Shown here one piece after another: positions 1 to 9,047 of a stretch of DNA of 64,000 nucleotides. Below the pieces are notes generated by a model. That model saw only the letters and a list, made by a program, of their open reading frames with translations. It ran no database searches and was not told where the DNA came from. The stretch's first letter is position 1, and each line of letters starts with the position of its first letter. Location of the stretch: positions 62,001 through 126,000 of the forward strand of contig NZ_PPFE01000011.1 of NCBI RefSeq assembly GCF_002917925.1, written 5' to 3'. The translations under genes were made by a program, and so were the position numbers. Source of the DNA: Roseovarius confluentis (lineage in GTDB: Bacteria > Pseudomonadota > Alphaproteobacteria > Rhodobacterales > Rhodobacteraceae).

Positions 1-705
1 GTCGGATTCTTCGCATTGGTTGGATCATTGTTTGAATCATCTAACACGCGATCCACTCCCTACAGTCCGTCAGCGGTTCCCTCATCGCAAACTGCCGACG
101 CCGCTTACGTCTATGTGACAGGGACACGTGTCAATCAACGTGCTGGACCGTCTACTTCAAACGCCGTGATGGGTGTCTTGAGCGAGGGAACCCGCGTCGA
201 AAAGCTTCGCGAAGAAGGGCAGTGGACAGAAATTCGATCCAATTTTGGTGCGGGCTGGATGGCGACCAGTTTCCTGTCACTGGTCGCGCCGCCAACAGAG
301 CGACCCGCCTCACAGGACCGGTCGCTTCGCGCCAGCGATGTTCGGATCATTGACGGTGACACAATCGATGTTCCAGGCTTGCCAGCAAACGTGCGTCTCG
401 TTGGATTTAACGCGCCTGAGACATGGAGACCCGCCTGCGCTGCGGAGCGTGAGGTTGGGGAGCGCGCGACCGCGCGTCTTGGTCAATTGGTGCGGGGTGC
501 GGCGTCAATAGAATTTGAGCGCGTGGCCTGTTCCTGCCGGCCCGGGACAGAGGGTACGGATCAGTGCAACTTCGGGCGGTTCTGTGGCTTGTTGTTCGTT
601 GACGGTCAACACGTCGGCAGCACGCTCATTGCTGAAGATCTGGCCGTGCCGTACCGCTGTGGCCGCACCAGCTGTCCCCCACGCCCTCAACCTTGGTGCC
701 GATAA
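1..705 (+). CDS. Secreted SH3-domain thermonuclease-like protein (5' end outside window)
   Basis: The frame is open to the left edge and the first residues (VGFFALVG) look like the end of a hydrophobic anchor or signal, so the true start probably lies upstream; the first in-window candidate is a TTG at 16. A bacterial SH3 (SH3b) domain follows at about residues 30-90 (TRVNQRAGPSTSN, GWMATSFLSL), then a staphylococcal-nuclease-like fold with VRIIDGDTIDV and VRLVGFNAPE. The Cys-rich tail (YRCGRTSCPPRPQPWC) is typical of SNase-like proteins on alphaproteobacterial plasmids. Likely an exported or periplasmic nuclease accessory to conjugation. Location and substrate are inferred. Confidence 0.72.
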   Translation, partial: VGFFALVGSLFESSNTRSTPYSPSAVPSSQTADAAYVYVTGTRVNQRAGPSTSNAVMGVLSEGTRVEKLREEGQWTEIRSNFGAGWMATSFLSLVAPPTERPASQDRSLRASDVRIIDGDTIDVPGLPANVRLVGFNAPETWRPACAAEREVGERATARLGQLVRGAASIEFERVACSCRPGTEGTDQCNFGRFCGLLFVDGQHVGSTLIAEDLAVPYRCGRTSCPPRPQPWCR

Positions 706-1064
706 CAGACGCGCCCATCCGATACAGACGACGGATCTTCGCGCGCGGCGGAACGCTGACCCGCCGCATCGCGAGCGTGACGGATCGCTATCCAGATGCA
801 TTGGATCAGAACGAACCAGGCCATCTTCGGTCACGATCGACGGGTTCGATGGCGGCTTCAAAGTGGTGGCACACATTCGGGTCTCTCCTTTTTTGCTATG
901 CATGTGGATCGCACGGGGTCGGCCAAATCGTGCCCTCCGCTGACGCTCCGGCAAGCACAAATACGGCTTCCACGGCCGGGCCGCGGACCCTCCGCATTTG
1001 CGCTTGCGACCGGGCCTCTCGCCCCCGTGCTGGCAGATCCCCATCGCAACAAGGAGTAAGCCAA
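706..1064. other. Gene-free stretch of 359 bases
   Basis: Open frames on both strands here read as shadows. On the - strand an ATG at 872 has a good GGAGAG ribosome site and an apparently protein-like beginning, but it soon runs antisense through the nuclease gene, so it was not called. The stretch presumably holds the promoter of the small ORF starting at 1065. Confidence 0.4.
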
Positions 1065-1271
1065 ATGACCAACCATTACGTCGCCACCGTCCCCGTCAAG
1101 TTCACCGATACCGATGGCCAGGAGCGCACCCGCTTCCAACGCGTGGGCGCCATGTTCCGCAACACCCGCAACGGGGACGGCTCGGAGTTCTTCAGCCTCA
1201 AGCTCGACTTCCCGGTCGCGGTCTCGGAGCTGGTGATGTTCCCGCCGAGCGCAAAGGACCCGCAGGACTAA
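1065..1271 (+). CDS. Small conserved plasmid-type hypothetical protein (68 aa)
   Basis: The ATG at 1065 is preceded by AAGGAG at 1051-1056. The 68-residue product (MTNHYVATVPVKF...) has alternating hydrophobic and polar residues suggesting a small beta-rich soluble domain, no signal peptide and no Cys. I recall similar short proteins next to mobilization genes on Rhodobacteraceae plasmids, but no function is known to me. It is followed by a strong hairpin at 1288-1318, so it is probably a single-gene transcript. Confidence 0.62.
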   Translation: MTNHYVATVPVKFTDTDGQERTRFQRVGAMFRNTRNGDGSEFFSLKLDFPVAVSELVMFPPSAKDPQD

Positions 1272-1287
1272 ATCCTCTGACGAGGAT

Positions 1288-1318
1288 GGGCCGCCCCAGG
1301 ACGATCTTGGGGCGGCCC
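1288..1318 (+). terminator. Strong GC hairpin after the small ORF
   Basis: A 14-bp stem with one G-T wobble (GGGCCGCCCCAGGA / TCTTGGGGCGGCCC) and a 3-nt loop begins 17 nt after the stop codon. No T-run follows, so it could be an RNA-stabilising hairpin or a weak terminator. Confidence 0.5.
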
Positions 1319-1709
1319 GATCCCTGTTCCAGGGATGCCGGGTCCGGCGGTCAGACCGCCCGAGGCGACCTAACGAAGCCGCCGGTCGCTGCGCATTCAA
1401 AGGACGCTCTTCCCCCGGAATGATCAGGCCGCGACAGACCGGGCAGACAGCCTCAAGGGGGCCATCCGCAAAAACCTATCGGCCAGGGCCTCCCGGTTTT
1501 TGCGGCAGAGATCTGGTGCCCAAATCTGGCCCTCCTTGACCCTGCCTGTCCGCCCTGTCGGTGGGGTTTGCGCCCGCCCGCGGTTCCGTCCGAACACATG
1601 CGTGTTCGGCCAGACCTCGGGCGGTGCTGGGGAAGGGGCCCCATGTGACAAGTGGGGTTCTTGTGGTGAGGGTCAGGCCCGCGCCCCTGCGGGCCGCGGG
1701 GGAAGCGGA

Positions 1710-1793
1710 CACCAAGGCTGCCTGAGACTGCAAGCAACATAAGTATATAATTGACAGATTGATATATTATCGTAAGGTGGGGCAGCCTTGGTG
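1710..1793. other. Candidate oriT / mob control region: 13-bp inverted repeat around an AT-rich core
   Basis: CACCAAGGCTGCC (1710-1722) and its exact reverse complement GGCAGCCTTGGTG (1781-1793) flank 58 nt of AT-rich DNA holding TATAAT (1746-1751) and TTGACA (1751-1756). It is the only strong dyad in the 555-nt gene-free stretch 1272-1826 and ends 33 nt before mobC. Relaxase origins of transfer typically sit beside mobC/relaxase genes with inverted repeats near an AT-rich nick region, so this is the best oriT candidate here. It could instead be an operator through which MobC autoregulates. The rest of 1272-1826 shows no gene. Confidence 0.5.
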
Positions 1794-1826
1794 GAAGGTG
1801 GCAGGAAATAGGGGGTCTTTCTTCGC

Positions 1827-2420
1827 ATGTCGCGCTCAAAACGTCTCACAGATGCGGACCGCATGGAGATCGTTCGCGAGGCTGCGGAAGGTGTGACCAA
1901 ATCTGCTCTTGCGGAGCGGTTCGGCGTGTCGCCGCGGGCGATCCAATACACGCTCAAGGCCGATGCCGAGCGCCAGACGGATGCTGCGATCCCGGTTTCA
2001 GCGGTCAGTGTGAAGGTGACGGCCGCGGAGCTTGCAGCCCTCGACGCGGTGCTGTCCGCTGCCGGGATCGAGAGCCGGGCCGAGGGGCTGCGGCGGCTCA
2101 TCCAGGCGGCGGGCGGAGTGTTCGTGCCGGACGCGCAGATGGCGGCCGAGATGGCACGCTACAGGGCCTCGCTGCATGAGGTCGGAAACGGTGTCGCCCA
2201 GATCGCCAAGCAGATGACGAAGGCCAACCGGCAGGGGCAGGGGGCTGATGGTGGCACGAGTGCCGAGTTCTCCGAATTGCGCCTTGCGCAGATGCGCGGG
2301 TTGGCGCGGTTCATTCTGGATTCTGCTGACGAGATCGATCTGCTTCTGCGCCGCCGTCGGGACGCGATGCAGCTCGAGGCTACTGCCGCTTTGAGGGAGT
2401 TTGCCCATGCGGCTGAATGA
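1827..2420 (+). CDS. mobC: MobC/VirD1-like relaxosome accessory protein
   Basis: The 197-residue protein starts with a homeodomain-like helix-turn-helix (LTDADRMEIVREAAEGVTKSALAERFGVSPRAIQ) at about residues 7-42, followed by a MobC-like region (VTAAELAALDAVLSAAGIESRAEGLRRLI) and a helical tail. Family members bind oriT and help the relaxase nick DNA. Its 3' end overlaps the relaxase start (ATG at 2407), so the two are translationally coupled. The candidate oriT dyad lies just upstream. The extra N-terminal HTH could also make it the repressor of its own operon. Confidence 0.78.
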   Translation: MSRSKRLTDADRMEIVREAAEGVTKSALAERFGVSPRAIQYTLKADAERQTDAAIPVSAVSVKVTAAELAALDAVLSAAGIESRAEGLRRLIQAAGGVFVPDAQMAAEMARYRASLHEVGNGVAQIAKQMTKANRQGQGADGGTSAEFSELRLAQMRGLARFILDSADEIDLLLRRRRDAMQLEATAALREFAHAAE

Positions 2421-4740
2421 TGCTGTCGATGCCGTCACGGGCGAGGTTTTCCGGGACGGGTGGAGTCGGATCCGGGGCTCGATGCAGGGGCTGCACGTGG
2501 CCAAGCAGAGCCAGCTTGTGCGCGCGGCTGCAGGGCACCGGCCGGCGGTCTTCAAGGCGATCCGGGGTGGGGGCACGCACACCAAATCGCAACTCGCAAA
2601 CCAGCTTGATTATCTGACCACCAAGTCCACCCATATCGTGGACAGTAGCGGGTTCCTCGATGGCAAGACGAAGCTCGAGGCGAAGGACATCAAGGACCTC
2701 ACCGAGCGCTTTGCCAAGCGGTGGGACGCGCGCTTCAAACCCAAGCTTGGTCAGACCACCCACATGCTCATGTCCTTCCCCATCGGCACGCGGGGCGAGG
2801 ATGTACGCGACATCGCGACGGATGTGGCCGAGCGGTTCTTCCAGACCGACGCGGGGAATTTCGATTACATCATCGCGGTGCATGAGGACCGCGATCATCC
2901 CCACGCGCACCTGGTGCTGAACCGCCGCTCGCAGGAAGGCGAGTTCTTCTTTCTGGGGCGCAACCACCGCTTCAACTATGACGACTTCCGCCTCGCCATG
3001 GTGGAGGAGGCGGAAAAGTATGGCGTGCGTCTCGAAGCCACGCGCCGGGTGGACCGCGGTGTCGTGCATTACCCCGCCCGGACCCGCGAGGTCTATGCGG
3101 CGAAAGACGAGGGGCGCGCGCCTCGCGAGCGCGAACGTGTGGGGGCCGACCTGACGCGGACGCTGGCGGAGATAGCCAACACCAGAACCGTCTACCATTC
3201 GCTTGCCGCGGAGGCTTCGCGCGAGGCCCGCGAGGATATTGCCGCAGCCCTCTTCCGCGCGGGCGAGGTGCTGGCGCGGGGCGGGCAGGTGGATCGAACA
3301 GGAGATGTGTACATGGCCGAGGATCAGAATTTCGAAGACCTGAGAAGCCTCTATGCGGAGAAGCTCGCAAGGGTGCAGGGCATGATCGCCGAGAAGTCTG
3401 ACGCCGAACGTCCCGCGCTGGAAAAACGCCTCATCGAGATCCAGACGCAGGTCCAGCACATGCAGCCTCTCGGTTTGCGATCATCCACGCTGTCCGAGGC
3501 GGCCTCGGAGGGCGGGATCTATTCCGAGGCCAATATCGACGCCAGCCAGCTTGAGCGTTTGGCCGAGCCGGACCTGAGATCGCGCATTGACGTAGCACTG
3601 CGGGGTACGGGGATCAGCACATCGGAAGTGATGGCCCGGATCGAAACCGGGGCCTCCAATGCAGCGCTCGAGCATCAATGGATCGCCGATGACCTCTCCA
3701 AGATGGCCGAGGCCCGCGATCTGAACCTCGAACGCCGCGCCGATCTGGAACAGGCGCGCGACATCCTGAACGATGTGCATGTCGAGCTTGGCACGCTTCT
3801 GGAACGGGAGCACGTGCTGCGCCTGGATGGGGTCGTTGAGGAGGAAGCGGTCAGCGAGCGGTTCCATTATCACGAGGACGCGGTGCGGGCGATGGAAGGG
3901 ACAATCCTGCAGGAGATGCGCGCCGACGGCCTGACAGCGCAGCAGATCGAGGACCGGGACTGGGAGGTGGTCTCAAAGGCAGAGCGCCGGATTGAAGCGG
4001 AGCAGCGCGCGTATCTCGACGCACACCCGGAGCTGCTTGCACGTCCTGGCGATGTGATCGACCGGTCAGAGCCCTACAGGGAGACCATCACCGATGCGGC
4101 CCGCGCCAGCGAAATCAGCCGCGAGGTCGACCGGATCATGGAGGGGCGCGATGCCCGCACCCCTGTTGTAGACGCAGTTACGGATGACTTGCGCGCGCGC
4201 TATCCGGACATGCCGGCCCACCTCGCCCGTGGTCTCGGCGCGACCTATGCGGCCGTCGTCGAGATACGGGACACGGAGGCCATCAATCAGGTCCGCCGCG
4301 AAACCGAGATGCGCGAGGGGCTTGGGGTTGGCACGCGTGACGAACGTCTAGCGACCCGAGATGAAACTGCGCCGCAGTCTGACCGTGCCGACCGCCTTGC
4401 AGACGAGATTACGCGTGTTCTGGAGCATGAGCGGGCGGGGGAGTTGTCCGCGCCCTTCGAGACCGAGGCGGAGCGGGATGCTTTCCGAACCGAGATCGCG
4501 CGGGTACTGGATAACCGCCAAATCGAGCGGCTCACATCTGGCGATGCCGATGCGCTGAACAAGGTTCTCGAGGACCGTCTCGACCGGCTCTATGTCGCCA
4601 AGGTCTATCTGCAATCGGATGCTGCGACGGCCAACACGGACGCCTTGCGCCAGGTGGCCGATGAACTCGCCGACGCCGAGTATGAAAAACACCGCGCGAC
4701 AGACGTGGATGGCGAGACCGAGCGGGGACAAATCCATTGA
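2407..4740 (+). CDS. Conjugative relaxase (MOBP/VirD2-like)
   Basis: Start ATG 2407 is chosen over TTG 2401 because GAGGGAG at 2393-2399 is then well spaced. The 777-residue protein has the N-terminal relaxase domain: a candidate nicking Tyr near residue 69 (NQLDYLTTKS) and the metal-binding three-His motif at about 159-168 (HEDRDHPHAHLV). Residues 250-777 are long, charged and helical, as in the C-terminal halves of plasmid relaxases that carry the translocation signal. It should cleave oriT, stay attached to the 5' end and be passed through VirD4 to the T4SS. It overlaps virD4 by 4 nt. Confidence 0.88.
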   Translation: MRLNDAVDAVTGEVFRDGWSRIRGSMQGLHVAKQSQLVRAAAGHRPAVFKAIRGGGTHTKSQLANQLDYLTTKSTHIVDSSGFLDGKTKLEAKDIKDLTERFAKRWDARFKPKLGQTTHMLMSFPIGTRGEDVRDIATDVAERFFQTDAGNFDYIIAVHEDRDHPHAHLVLNRRSQEGEFFFLGRNHRFNYDDFRLAMVEEAEKYGVRLEATRRVDRGVVHYPARTREVYAAKDEGRAPRERERVGADLTRTLAEIANTRTVYHSLAAEASREAREDIAAALFRAGEVLARGGQVDRTGDVYMAEDQNFEDLRSLYAEKLARVQGMIAEKSDAERPALEKRLIEIQTQVQHMQPLGLRSSTLSEAASEGGIYSEANIDASQLERLAEPDLRSRIDVALRGTGISTSEVMARIETGASNAALEHQWIADDLSKMAEARDLNLERRADLEQARDILNDVHVELGTLLEREHVLRLDGVVEEEAVSERFHYHEDAVRAMEGTILQEMRADGLTAQQIEDRDWEVVSKAERRIEAEQRAYLDAHPELLARPGDVIDRSEPYRETITDAARASEISREVDRIMEGRDARTPVVDAVTDDLRARYPDMPAHLARGLGATYAAVVEIRDTEAINQVRRETEMREGLGVGTRDERLATRDETAPQSDRADRLADEITRVLEHERAGELSAPFETEAERDAFRTEIARVLDNRQIERLTSGDADALNKVLEDRLDRLYVAKVYLQSDAATANTDALRQVADELADAEYEKHRATDVDGETERGQIH

Positions 4741-6749
4741 GCGCCGCCATGGGAAAGGCGCGGATCGCGACCGGCGTGCTTCTCGTCACGCTGGTGACCG
4801 CCGCCATAGGCTACACCATCGCCTCGGCGGTGCTGAGCTACCAGGACCTCGGTTTCGGGGCCGAGATCGACTTCGCCTATATCGCGCAGAACTATCTGGC
4901 GATCCTCGATCGCCGCCCGGAGGACGCCCAACTCATCCACCTGATCATCGGCAGCTTCGCCGCCGCCGGCCTGATGCTGAGCCTCGCCCTGTCGGGGTCC
5001 GCGCTCACACGCTTTGGCCAGACCCATTGGCAGACCTCCCGCGAGATGAAGGCCAACGGGTTTTTCGGAGCGCCCGGCACGGGATTTATCCTCGGCAAGC
5101 TTGGGGCGCCGGGCTCCCGCGCGAAATACATCTGCTCGAAGGTCTTTCCCCATGCGCTGATAGTGGCCCCCACGGGCCGCGGCAAAACCACGGGCTTTGT
5201 CATTCCGAACCTGCTGACCTGGCAAGGCTCCGCCGTGACGCTCGATGTGAAGGGCGAGTGTTTCGAGGCCACGGCCCGCTACCGCGCAGCCCAGGGTGAC
5301 AAGGTCTATCGCTTTGCCCCCACCGATTGGGAGTGCAGGCGCACGCATCGCTACAATCCACTCCTGCGCATCTATCAACTGAAAGACCCCGCGCGCCAGC
5401 AGATGGAATTGCAGCTTCTGGCGACGCTCTTTCTGCAAAGCGACAACGATCGGGTGCAGGGCCTCCTCAAAGGCGGGATCGATCTCTTCGTGGCGGCGGG
5501 CCTGCTGGCGTTCCAACGCAAGCGCCCCACCTTGGGCGAGATCTATCGCATCGCCGCGTCTGGCGGGAACAAGCAGAAGGAGTATTTCGCGCGGGGCCAT
5601 GAGGTCGACAACAGGGCGGCCAAGCTGATCTTCACGCGGCTCGCCTCCACCAACAACGACACGCTGACCTCCTACGTCTCGCTCCTGATGACCTCGGGGC
5701 TCGATCAATGGCAGAACCCTGCGATCGATGAGGCGACGGCGGTCTCGGATTTTGATTTCCGGAAAATCCGCAAGAAGCCCTTCTCCGTCTATCTCGTGGT
5801 CCAGCCGTTGATGGTGAAGCCGCTGGCGCCGCTAATCCGCCTCTTCTTTTCCGATCTCCTCTCGGCCATGCAGGAGAAAGATCCCGGCCCCGACGAGCCC
5901 TGGCCGGTGATGATCATGCTCGATGAGTTCAATCGCCTCGGCAAAATGCCCATCGTGGTCGAGAGCATCGAGACCTTGCGGACCTATCGTGGTCATCTGG
6001 CAGTGGTCACCCAGACCATCCCCGCTCTCGATGAAATCTACGGTGAAAACACCCGCCGCGCGCTGCAGGGCAACGCCGGCGTGAAACTCTACCTGACGCC
6101 CTCGGACGAAAAAACCGTCGAGGAGCTGAGCAAGGCGGTCGGCAAGACCACGAAGACCGTCGTCACCCGCTCGCAGTCCATCGGAAAGAACCCCTTCGAG
6201 GGCCGTAGCCAGTCTACAAGGACTGAAGAAAGCTCCTTGCTCCCCGAAGATGAGGCCCGCCGCCTGCCGCTTGATGAGATCGTCATGGTGATCGATGCGC
6301 AAATGCCGGTCCGTGCAAAGCGCATCCAGTACTTCGACGATCGGCTGTTCAAGGCGATCCATGCGGCGCAGACGGGCGAGTTGCCCTTTCCGGCGCCGGG
6401 GGGAGGGGGAGCGCAGGGGAATCTCCCACTGAGTGTGCGGGCCATGCCGATGACTCCGCCACCGGACGGGTCAGGCAGACCCAATGCCGACGTTGAGGCC
6501 GAACGCCAGGCTGCTGATGGCCAATCGTCAGGGCAAACCGATGTCGCCCGAACGAAGACTGCGCCTGTCGTTCAAGCCGTTATCGCCGAGGAACAGCGAC
6601 AGATGGAAATGGATTTTGGGGGCCAAGTCACGGATGCCGGGGCAGTGAGCGCCGTGGGTGAGGCGCAGATGCGCTCCGCTTTCGATGGCTTGAGTGAAAT
6701 GGAAGCGATGCTGCAGGAGGGGGATAGCGAAAAGCAGGTTGCTCGATAG
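4737..6749 (+). CDS. virD4: Type IV coupling protein VirD4/TraG
   Basis: This inner-membrane ATPase links the relaxase-DNA complex to the secretion channel. Two N-terminal membrane segments (about residues 10-33 and 66-88) precede Walker A PTGRGKTT (145-152) and Walker B VMIMLDEFNRLG; the sequence FFGAPGTGFILGK ahead of Walker A is typical of VirD4. At 670 residues it is of usual length. The TTG at 4737 overlaps the relaxase stop and lies 8 nt after a GGGG(A)C ribosome site; ATG 4749 is the alternative. The last roughly 110 residues are low-complexity and hydrophilic. The virB genes lie 18 kb away on the other strand. Confidence 0.92.
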   Translation: MSAAMGKARIATGVLLVTLVTAAIGYTIASAVLSYQDLGFGAEIDFAYIAQNYLAILDRRPEDAQLIHLIIGSFAAAGLMLSLALSGSALTRFGQTHWQTSREMKANGFFGAPGTGFILGKLGAPGSRAKYICSKVFPHALIVAPTGRGKTTGFVIPNLLTWQGSAVTLDVKGECFEATARYRAAQGDKVYRFAPTDWECRRTHRYNPLLRIYQLKDPARQQMELQLLATLFLQSDNDRVQGLLKGGIDLFVAAGLLAFQRKRPTLGEIYRIAASGGNKQKEYFARGHEVDNRAAKLIFTRLASTNNDTLTSYVSLLMTSGLDQWQNPAIDEATAVSDFDFRKIRKKPFSVYLVVQPLMVKPLAPLIRLFFSDLLSAMQEKDPGPDEPWPVMIMLDEFNRLGKMPIVVESIETLRTYRGHLAVVTQTIPALDEIYGENTRRALQGNAGVKLYLTPSDEKTVEELSKAVGKTTKTVVTRSQSIGKNPFEGRSQSTRTEESSLLPEDEARRLPLDEIVMVIDAQMPVRAKRIQYFDDRLFKAIHAAQTGELPFPAPGGGGAQGNLPLSVRAMPMTPPPDGSGRPNADVEAERQAADGQSSGQTDVARTKTAPVVQAVIAEEQRQMEMDFGGQVTDAGAVSAVGEAQMRSAFDGLSEMEAMLQEGDSEKQVAR

Positions 6750-7030
6750 GGTGGAGCGCGCAGGCTTACTTGGCCATCGCGTCCGCAAGACTCGATGATA
6801 GCCGAAATTCAATGCGGATCAGGCAAGAAGCTTTTTCGGAATCGTCACATGACGACTCCGTGCCCTTCCAAGACATTCACAAAAGAGAAGCTGCGAGAAT
6901 TCATGTGCTTACCTAAATGTCATACGCACCGGCGCCAAAATCGGCAATCTCGACAGTCAGTATTGTCACAACCTGATCGGCCCACTTCATGCTTGTTGAC
7001 TTCCCTGGCTAGTCGACATCTTCCCTCAAT
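6750..7030. other. Junction between mobilization genes and phosphonate cargo
   Basis: These 281 bases hold no credible gene, no IS end and no strong hairpin. virD4 (+) and the GntR gene (-) converge here. Confidence 0.4.
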
Positions 7031-7828
7031 TCAGCATTCGGCCTCGGGTGAATTGTCAAAGACGAACTCGACGCTCATCATTGGCCAGCAGCCTTGATTG
7101 AACTCGATCGCCTCGCCGTCCCGCGTGCGGTTAACTGAAGTCACGTATTGCACTGGGGCCTTGGCGCTGATGCCCAGGATCGCCGCCTCTTCGGGCTGTG
7201 CCAAACGTCCGCTGATGCGCGTCTCGGCGCGGCGGAACCACGGAATTCCCGACGCCTCGTAAACCGCGCTGACAGAATTCCATTCATGAAACAGCCGTTC
7301 GAAATCTGGGAAGCGATACGCAGGCAGTTCCTTGTGGGTGACGTAAATCGGGGCGCTGTCCAGCAAACGCAATCTGTGTAGCACGATGACCTCGTCCTCC
7401 GGCGCCAACCCGAACAGATCTTGCGCCTGCGGGCTTGGCCGCCCGCGGTCCAGCCGCAAAATGCGTGAGGTGGTATCCTCCCCCCGCCCAACCAGGGACT
7501 CTGAAAACCGCATGTCATTGCGGATCACGAAGGCGCGGCGGTTCTGGCGCACAAAGATGCCGACGCCTTTGCGTGCCTGCAGAGTGCCTTCGCTTTGATG
7601 CATGGCCAGGGCTCGCCGCACGGTGATGCGACTCACGCCGAACATCTCGGCAAGTTGTACCTCGCCGGGCAGGCGGCTGCCTGGCGGGCAAACGCCGTCT
7701 TCGATCGCCATGCCGAGACGATCGTATATTTGCAACCAAATCGCTCTTGTCGACTTCGCGTCGTAGGGGCGTCTTGCAAGCGAAAGTAACTCGGTTTCGC
7801 CCTGAAGAAGCGCTGCATGATTATTCAC
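7031..7828 (-). CDS. phnF: GntR/HutC-family regulator (PhnF-like)
   Basis: A winged helix at about residues 22-95 (AIWLQIYDRLGMAIEDG, AEMFGVSRITVRRAL) is followed by a UTRA effector-binding domain (about 110-255). This is the architecture of PhnF, which represses phosphonate genes and senses a ligand. The GTG start at 7828 overlaps the phnM stop by 8 nt (GTGAATAA), so the two are translated from one message. It probably controls the divergent phnM/phnD promoters, where the palindrome TGTGTACACA lies (9014-9023). The ligand is unknown. Confidence 0.85.
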   Translation of the reverse strand: MNNHAALLQGETELLSLARRPYDAKSTRAIWLQIYDRLGMAIEDGVCPPGSRLPGEVQLAEMFGVSRITVRRALAMHQSEGTLQARKGVGIFVRQNRRAFVIRNDMRFSESLVGRGEDTTSRILRLDRGRPSPQAQDLFGLAPEDEVIVLHRLRLLDSAPIYVTHKELPAYRFPDFERLFHEWNSVSAVYEASGIPWFRRAETRISGRLAQPEEAAILGISAKAPVQYVTSVNRTRDGEAIEFNQGCWPMMSVEFVFDNSPEAEC

Positions 7829-8945
7829 GGTTCAATACCCTTCTTCCGTCCACGAAGACCGACCTGATCCTCCGCGTGGTCTTGTCCAGCACCACAATGT
7901 CTGCGCGTTGGCCCGGCGCCAAGGTGCCGCGATCCGCCAAACCGGCGGCCGCGGCGGGATTCGCGGAAACCAGCTTCCATCCCTCATGCAAGGGCAACAC
8001 GCCCGACTTATCAAGTCTAAGCACTGCATACAGAGGTGCCGGGTAGTAGTAATCAGAAGCAAGCACCGTACATAGGCCCTGCACGATGGCACTCGTGGCG
8101 CAAAGTGCGCCGTTATGGCTTTCCCCGCGCAACGCGTTCGGAGCACCCAGAACGACGTGCTCACCGGCCTCTCGAGCCTCTGCCGCAGCCTCCTCAGACA
8201 TTGGAAACTCGGCCACCGTGATCTGGCGGGCGCGGCCCTCGCGCCGATCCTCGCGGGTCATGTCGTCATGTGAAAGTATTGGCCGTCCCAACCGAGTCGC
8301 GGCGGTGCAGATCTCGTCGAGATAAGCAGGCACCTCTTCCCTACGGCTCCACGTGCGTTCGATCTCCGCCTTGGCGTCGGCTGGCGACATTCCCATCCGC
8401 ACGGCCATACGCTGGAGCTTGGCGCTGTCTTCGCCAAGCTTGTGATTTGCACTGGTATGATCGTTGATCGACAGGATGTCGCCGGAGCGCTTCGCCAGCC
8501 ACGTAATCACCTCGTCCACGTGATCGAGCGCAAATGTCTCCCACCGGATGTTCAAATGCGTGTCGCAGGTCAGCCGGGGCGCCACCACGTTGAGCGCCGC
8601 GACCAGCGCTCGAGAGACCGCGATATCCCGCAAGCCCGGTTCCCAGGACACTGTCAGGGCATGAAACCCTGTCGTGATCCCATTCGAGATCATCTGCGCG
8701 TCCGCCTCCTGAAAAGCAATATCATAGGGAAAATGCACCCCCGGACGCGGCTGGACGATGGCCTCGAACCCGTCGCCGTGCAAATCGACGATGCCGGGCA
8801 ACACCCAGGCGCCGCTCGCGTCGAATTCCTCTGCGTCCGGCGCGGCGGCTGTTTCGATCCGTCCGTCTGCCACGTGCAGGGGTGTTTGCTCGAACCCGTG
8901 GGGCCCAAGCCTGTCGCCGCCGTTAAGTGTCCAACTTCTGGTCAT
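7821..8945 (-). CDS. phnM: PhnM-like ribose 1-methylphosphonate 5-triphosphate diphosphatase (amidohydrolase)
   Basis: The protein (374 aa) is an amidohydrolase-fold enzyme of the PhnM type: a metal site GIVDLHGDGFE near residue 52, the conserved block ILSHDDMT, and the late motif VVLGAPNALRGESHNG followed by ASDYYYPA. In the C-P lyase pathway PhnM removes pyrophosphate from the ribose-triphosphate phosphonate intermediate. None of the core C-P lyase genes (phnG-L) is in the window, so it either serves a chromosomal pathway or has a related role. It leads a two-gene - strand operon with the GntR gene. Confidence 0.87.
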   Translation of the reverse strand: MTRSWTLNGGDRLGPHGFEQTPLHVADGRIETAAAPDAEEFDASGAWVLPGIVDLHGDGFEAIVQPRPGVHFPYDIAFQEADAQMISNGITTGFHALTVSWEPGLRDIAVSRALVAALNVVAPRLTCDTHLNIRWETFALDHVDEVITWLAKRSGDILSINDHTSANHKLGEDSAKLQRMAVRMGMSPADAKAEIERTWSRREEVPAYLDEICTAATRLGRPILSHDDMTREDRREGRARQITVAEFPMSEEAAAEAREAGEHVVLGAPNALRGESHNGALCATSAIVQGLCTVLASDYYYPAPLYAVLRLDKSGVLPLHEGWKLVSANPAAAAGLADRGTLAPGQRADIVVLDKTTRRIRSVFVDGRRVLNRE

Positions 8946-9013
8946 GTCTTCTAAGGTCTCCGTGTCACGAAAGCTTTAATCGAATCCCTTATGCGATGCT
9001 TGTGTGACTTTCC

Positions 9014-9023
9014 TGTGTACACA
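9014..9023. promoter_or_regulatory. Candidate GntR operator between phnM and phnD
   Basis: A perfect 10-bp palindrome TGTGTACACA sits in the 102-nt divergent intergenic region, 24 nt before the phnD start. GntR/HutC regulators bind short palindromes of the GT-N-AC type, and the only regulator gene nearby is this GntR. Inference from position and symmetry only. Confidence 0.4.
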
Positions 9024-9047
9024 ACGATAGACATGCTGGAGAAACCA

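Noticed and set aside
505..872. - strand frame from ATG 872 with GGAGAG upstream
   Set aside because: It runs antisense through the nuclease gene and becomes Arg/Ala-rich; no family. The good ribosome site is probably chance.
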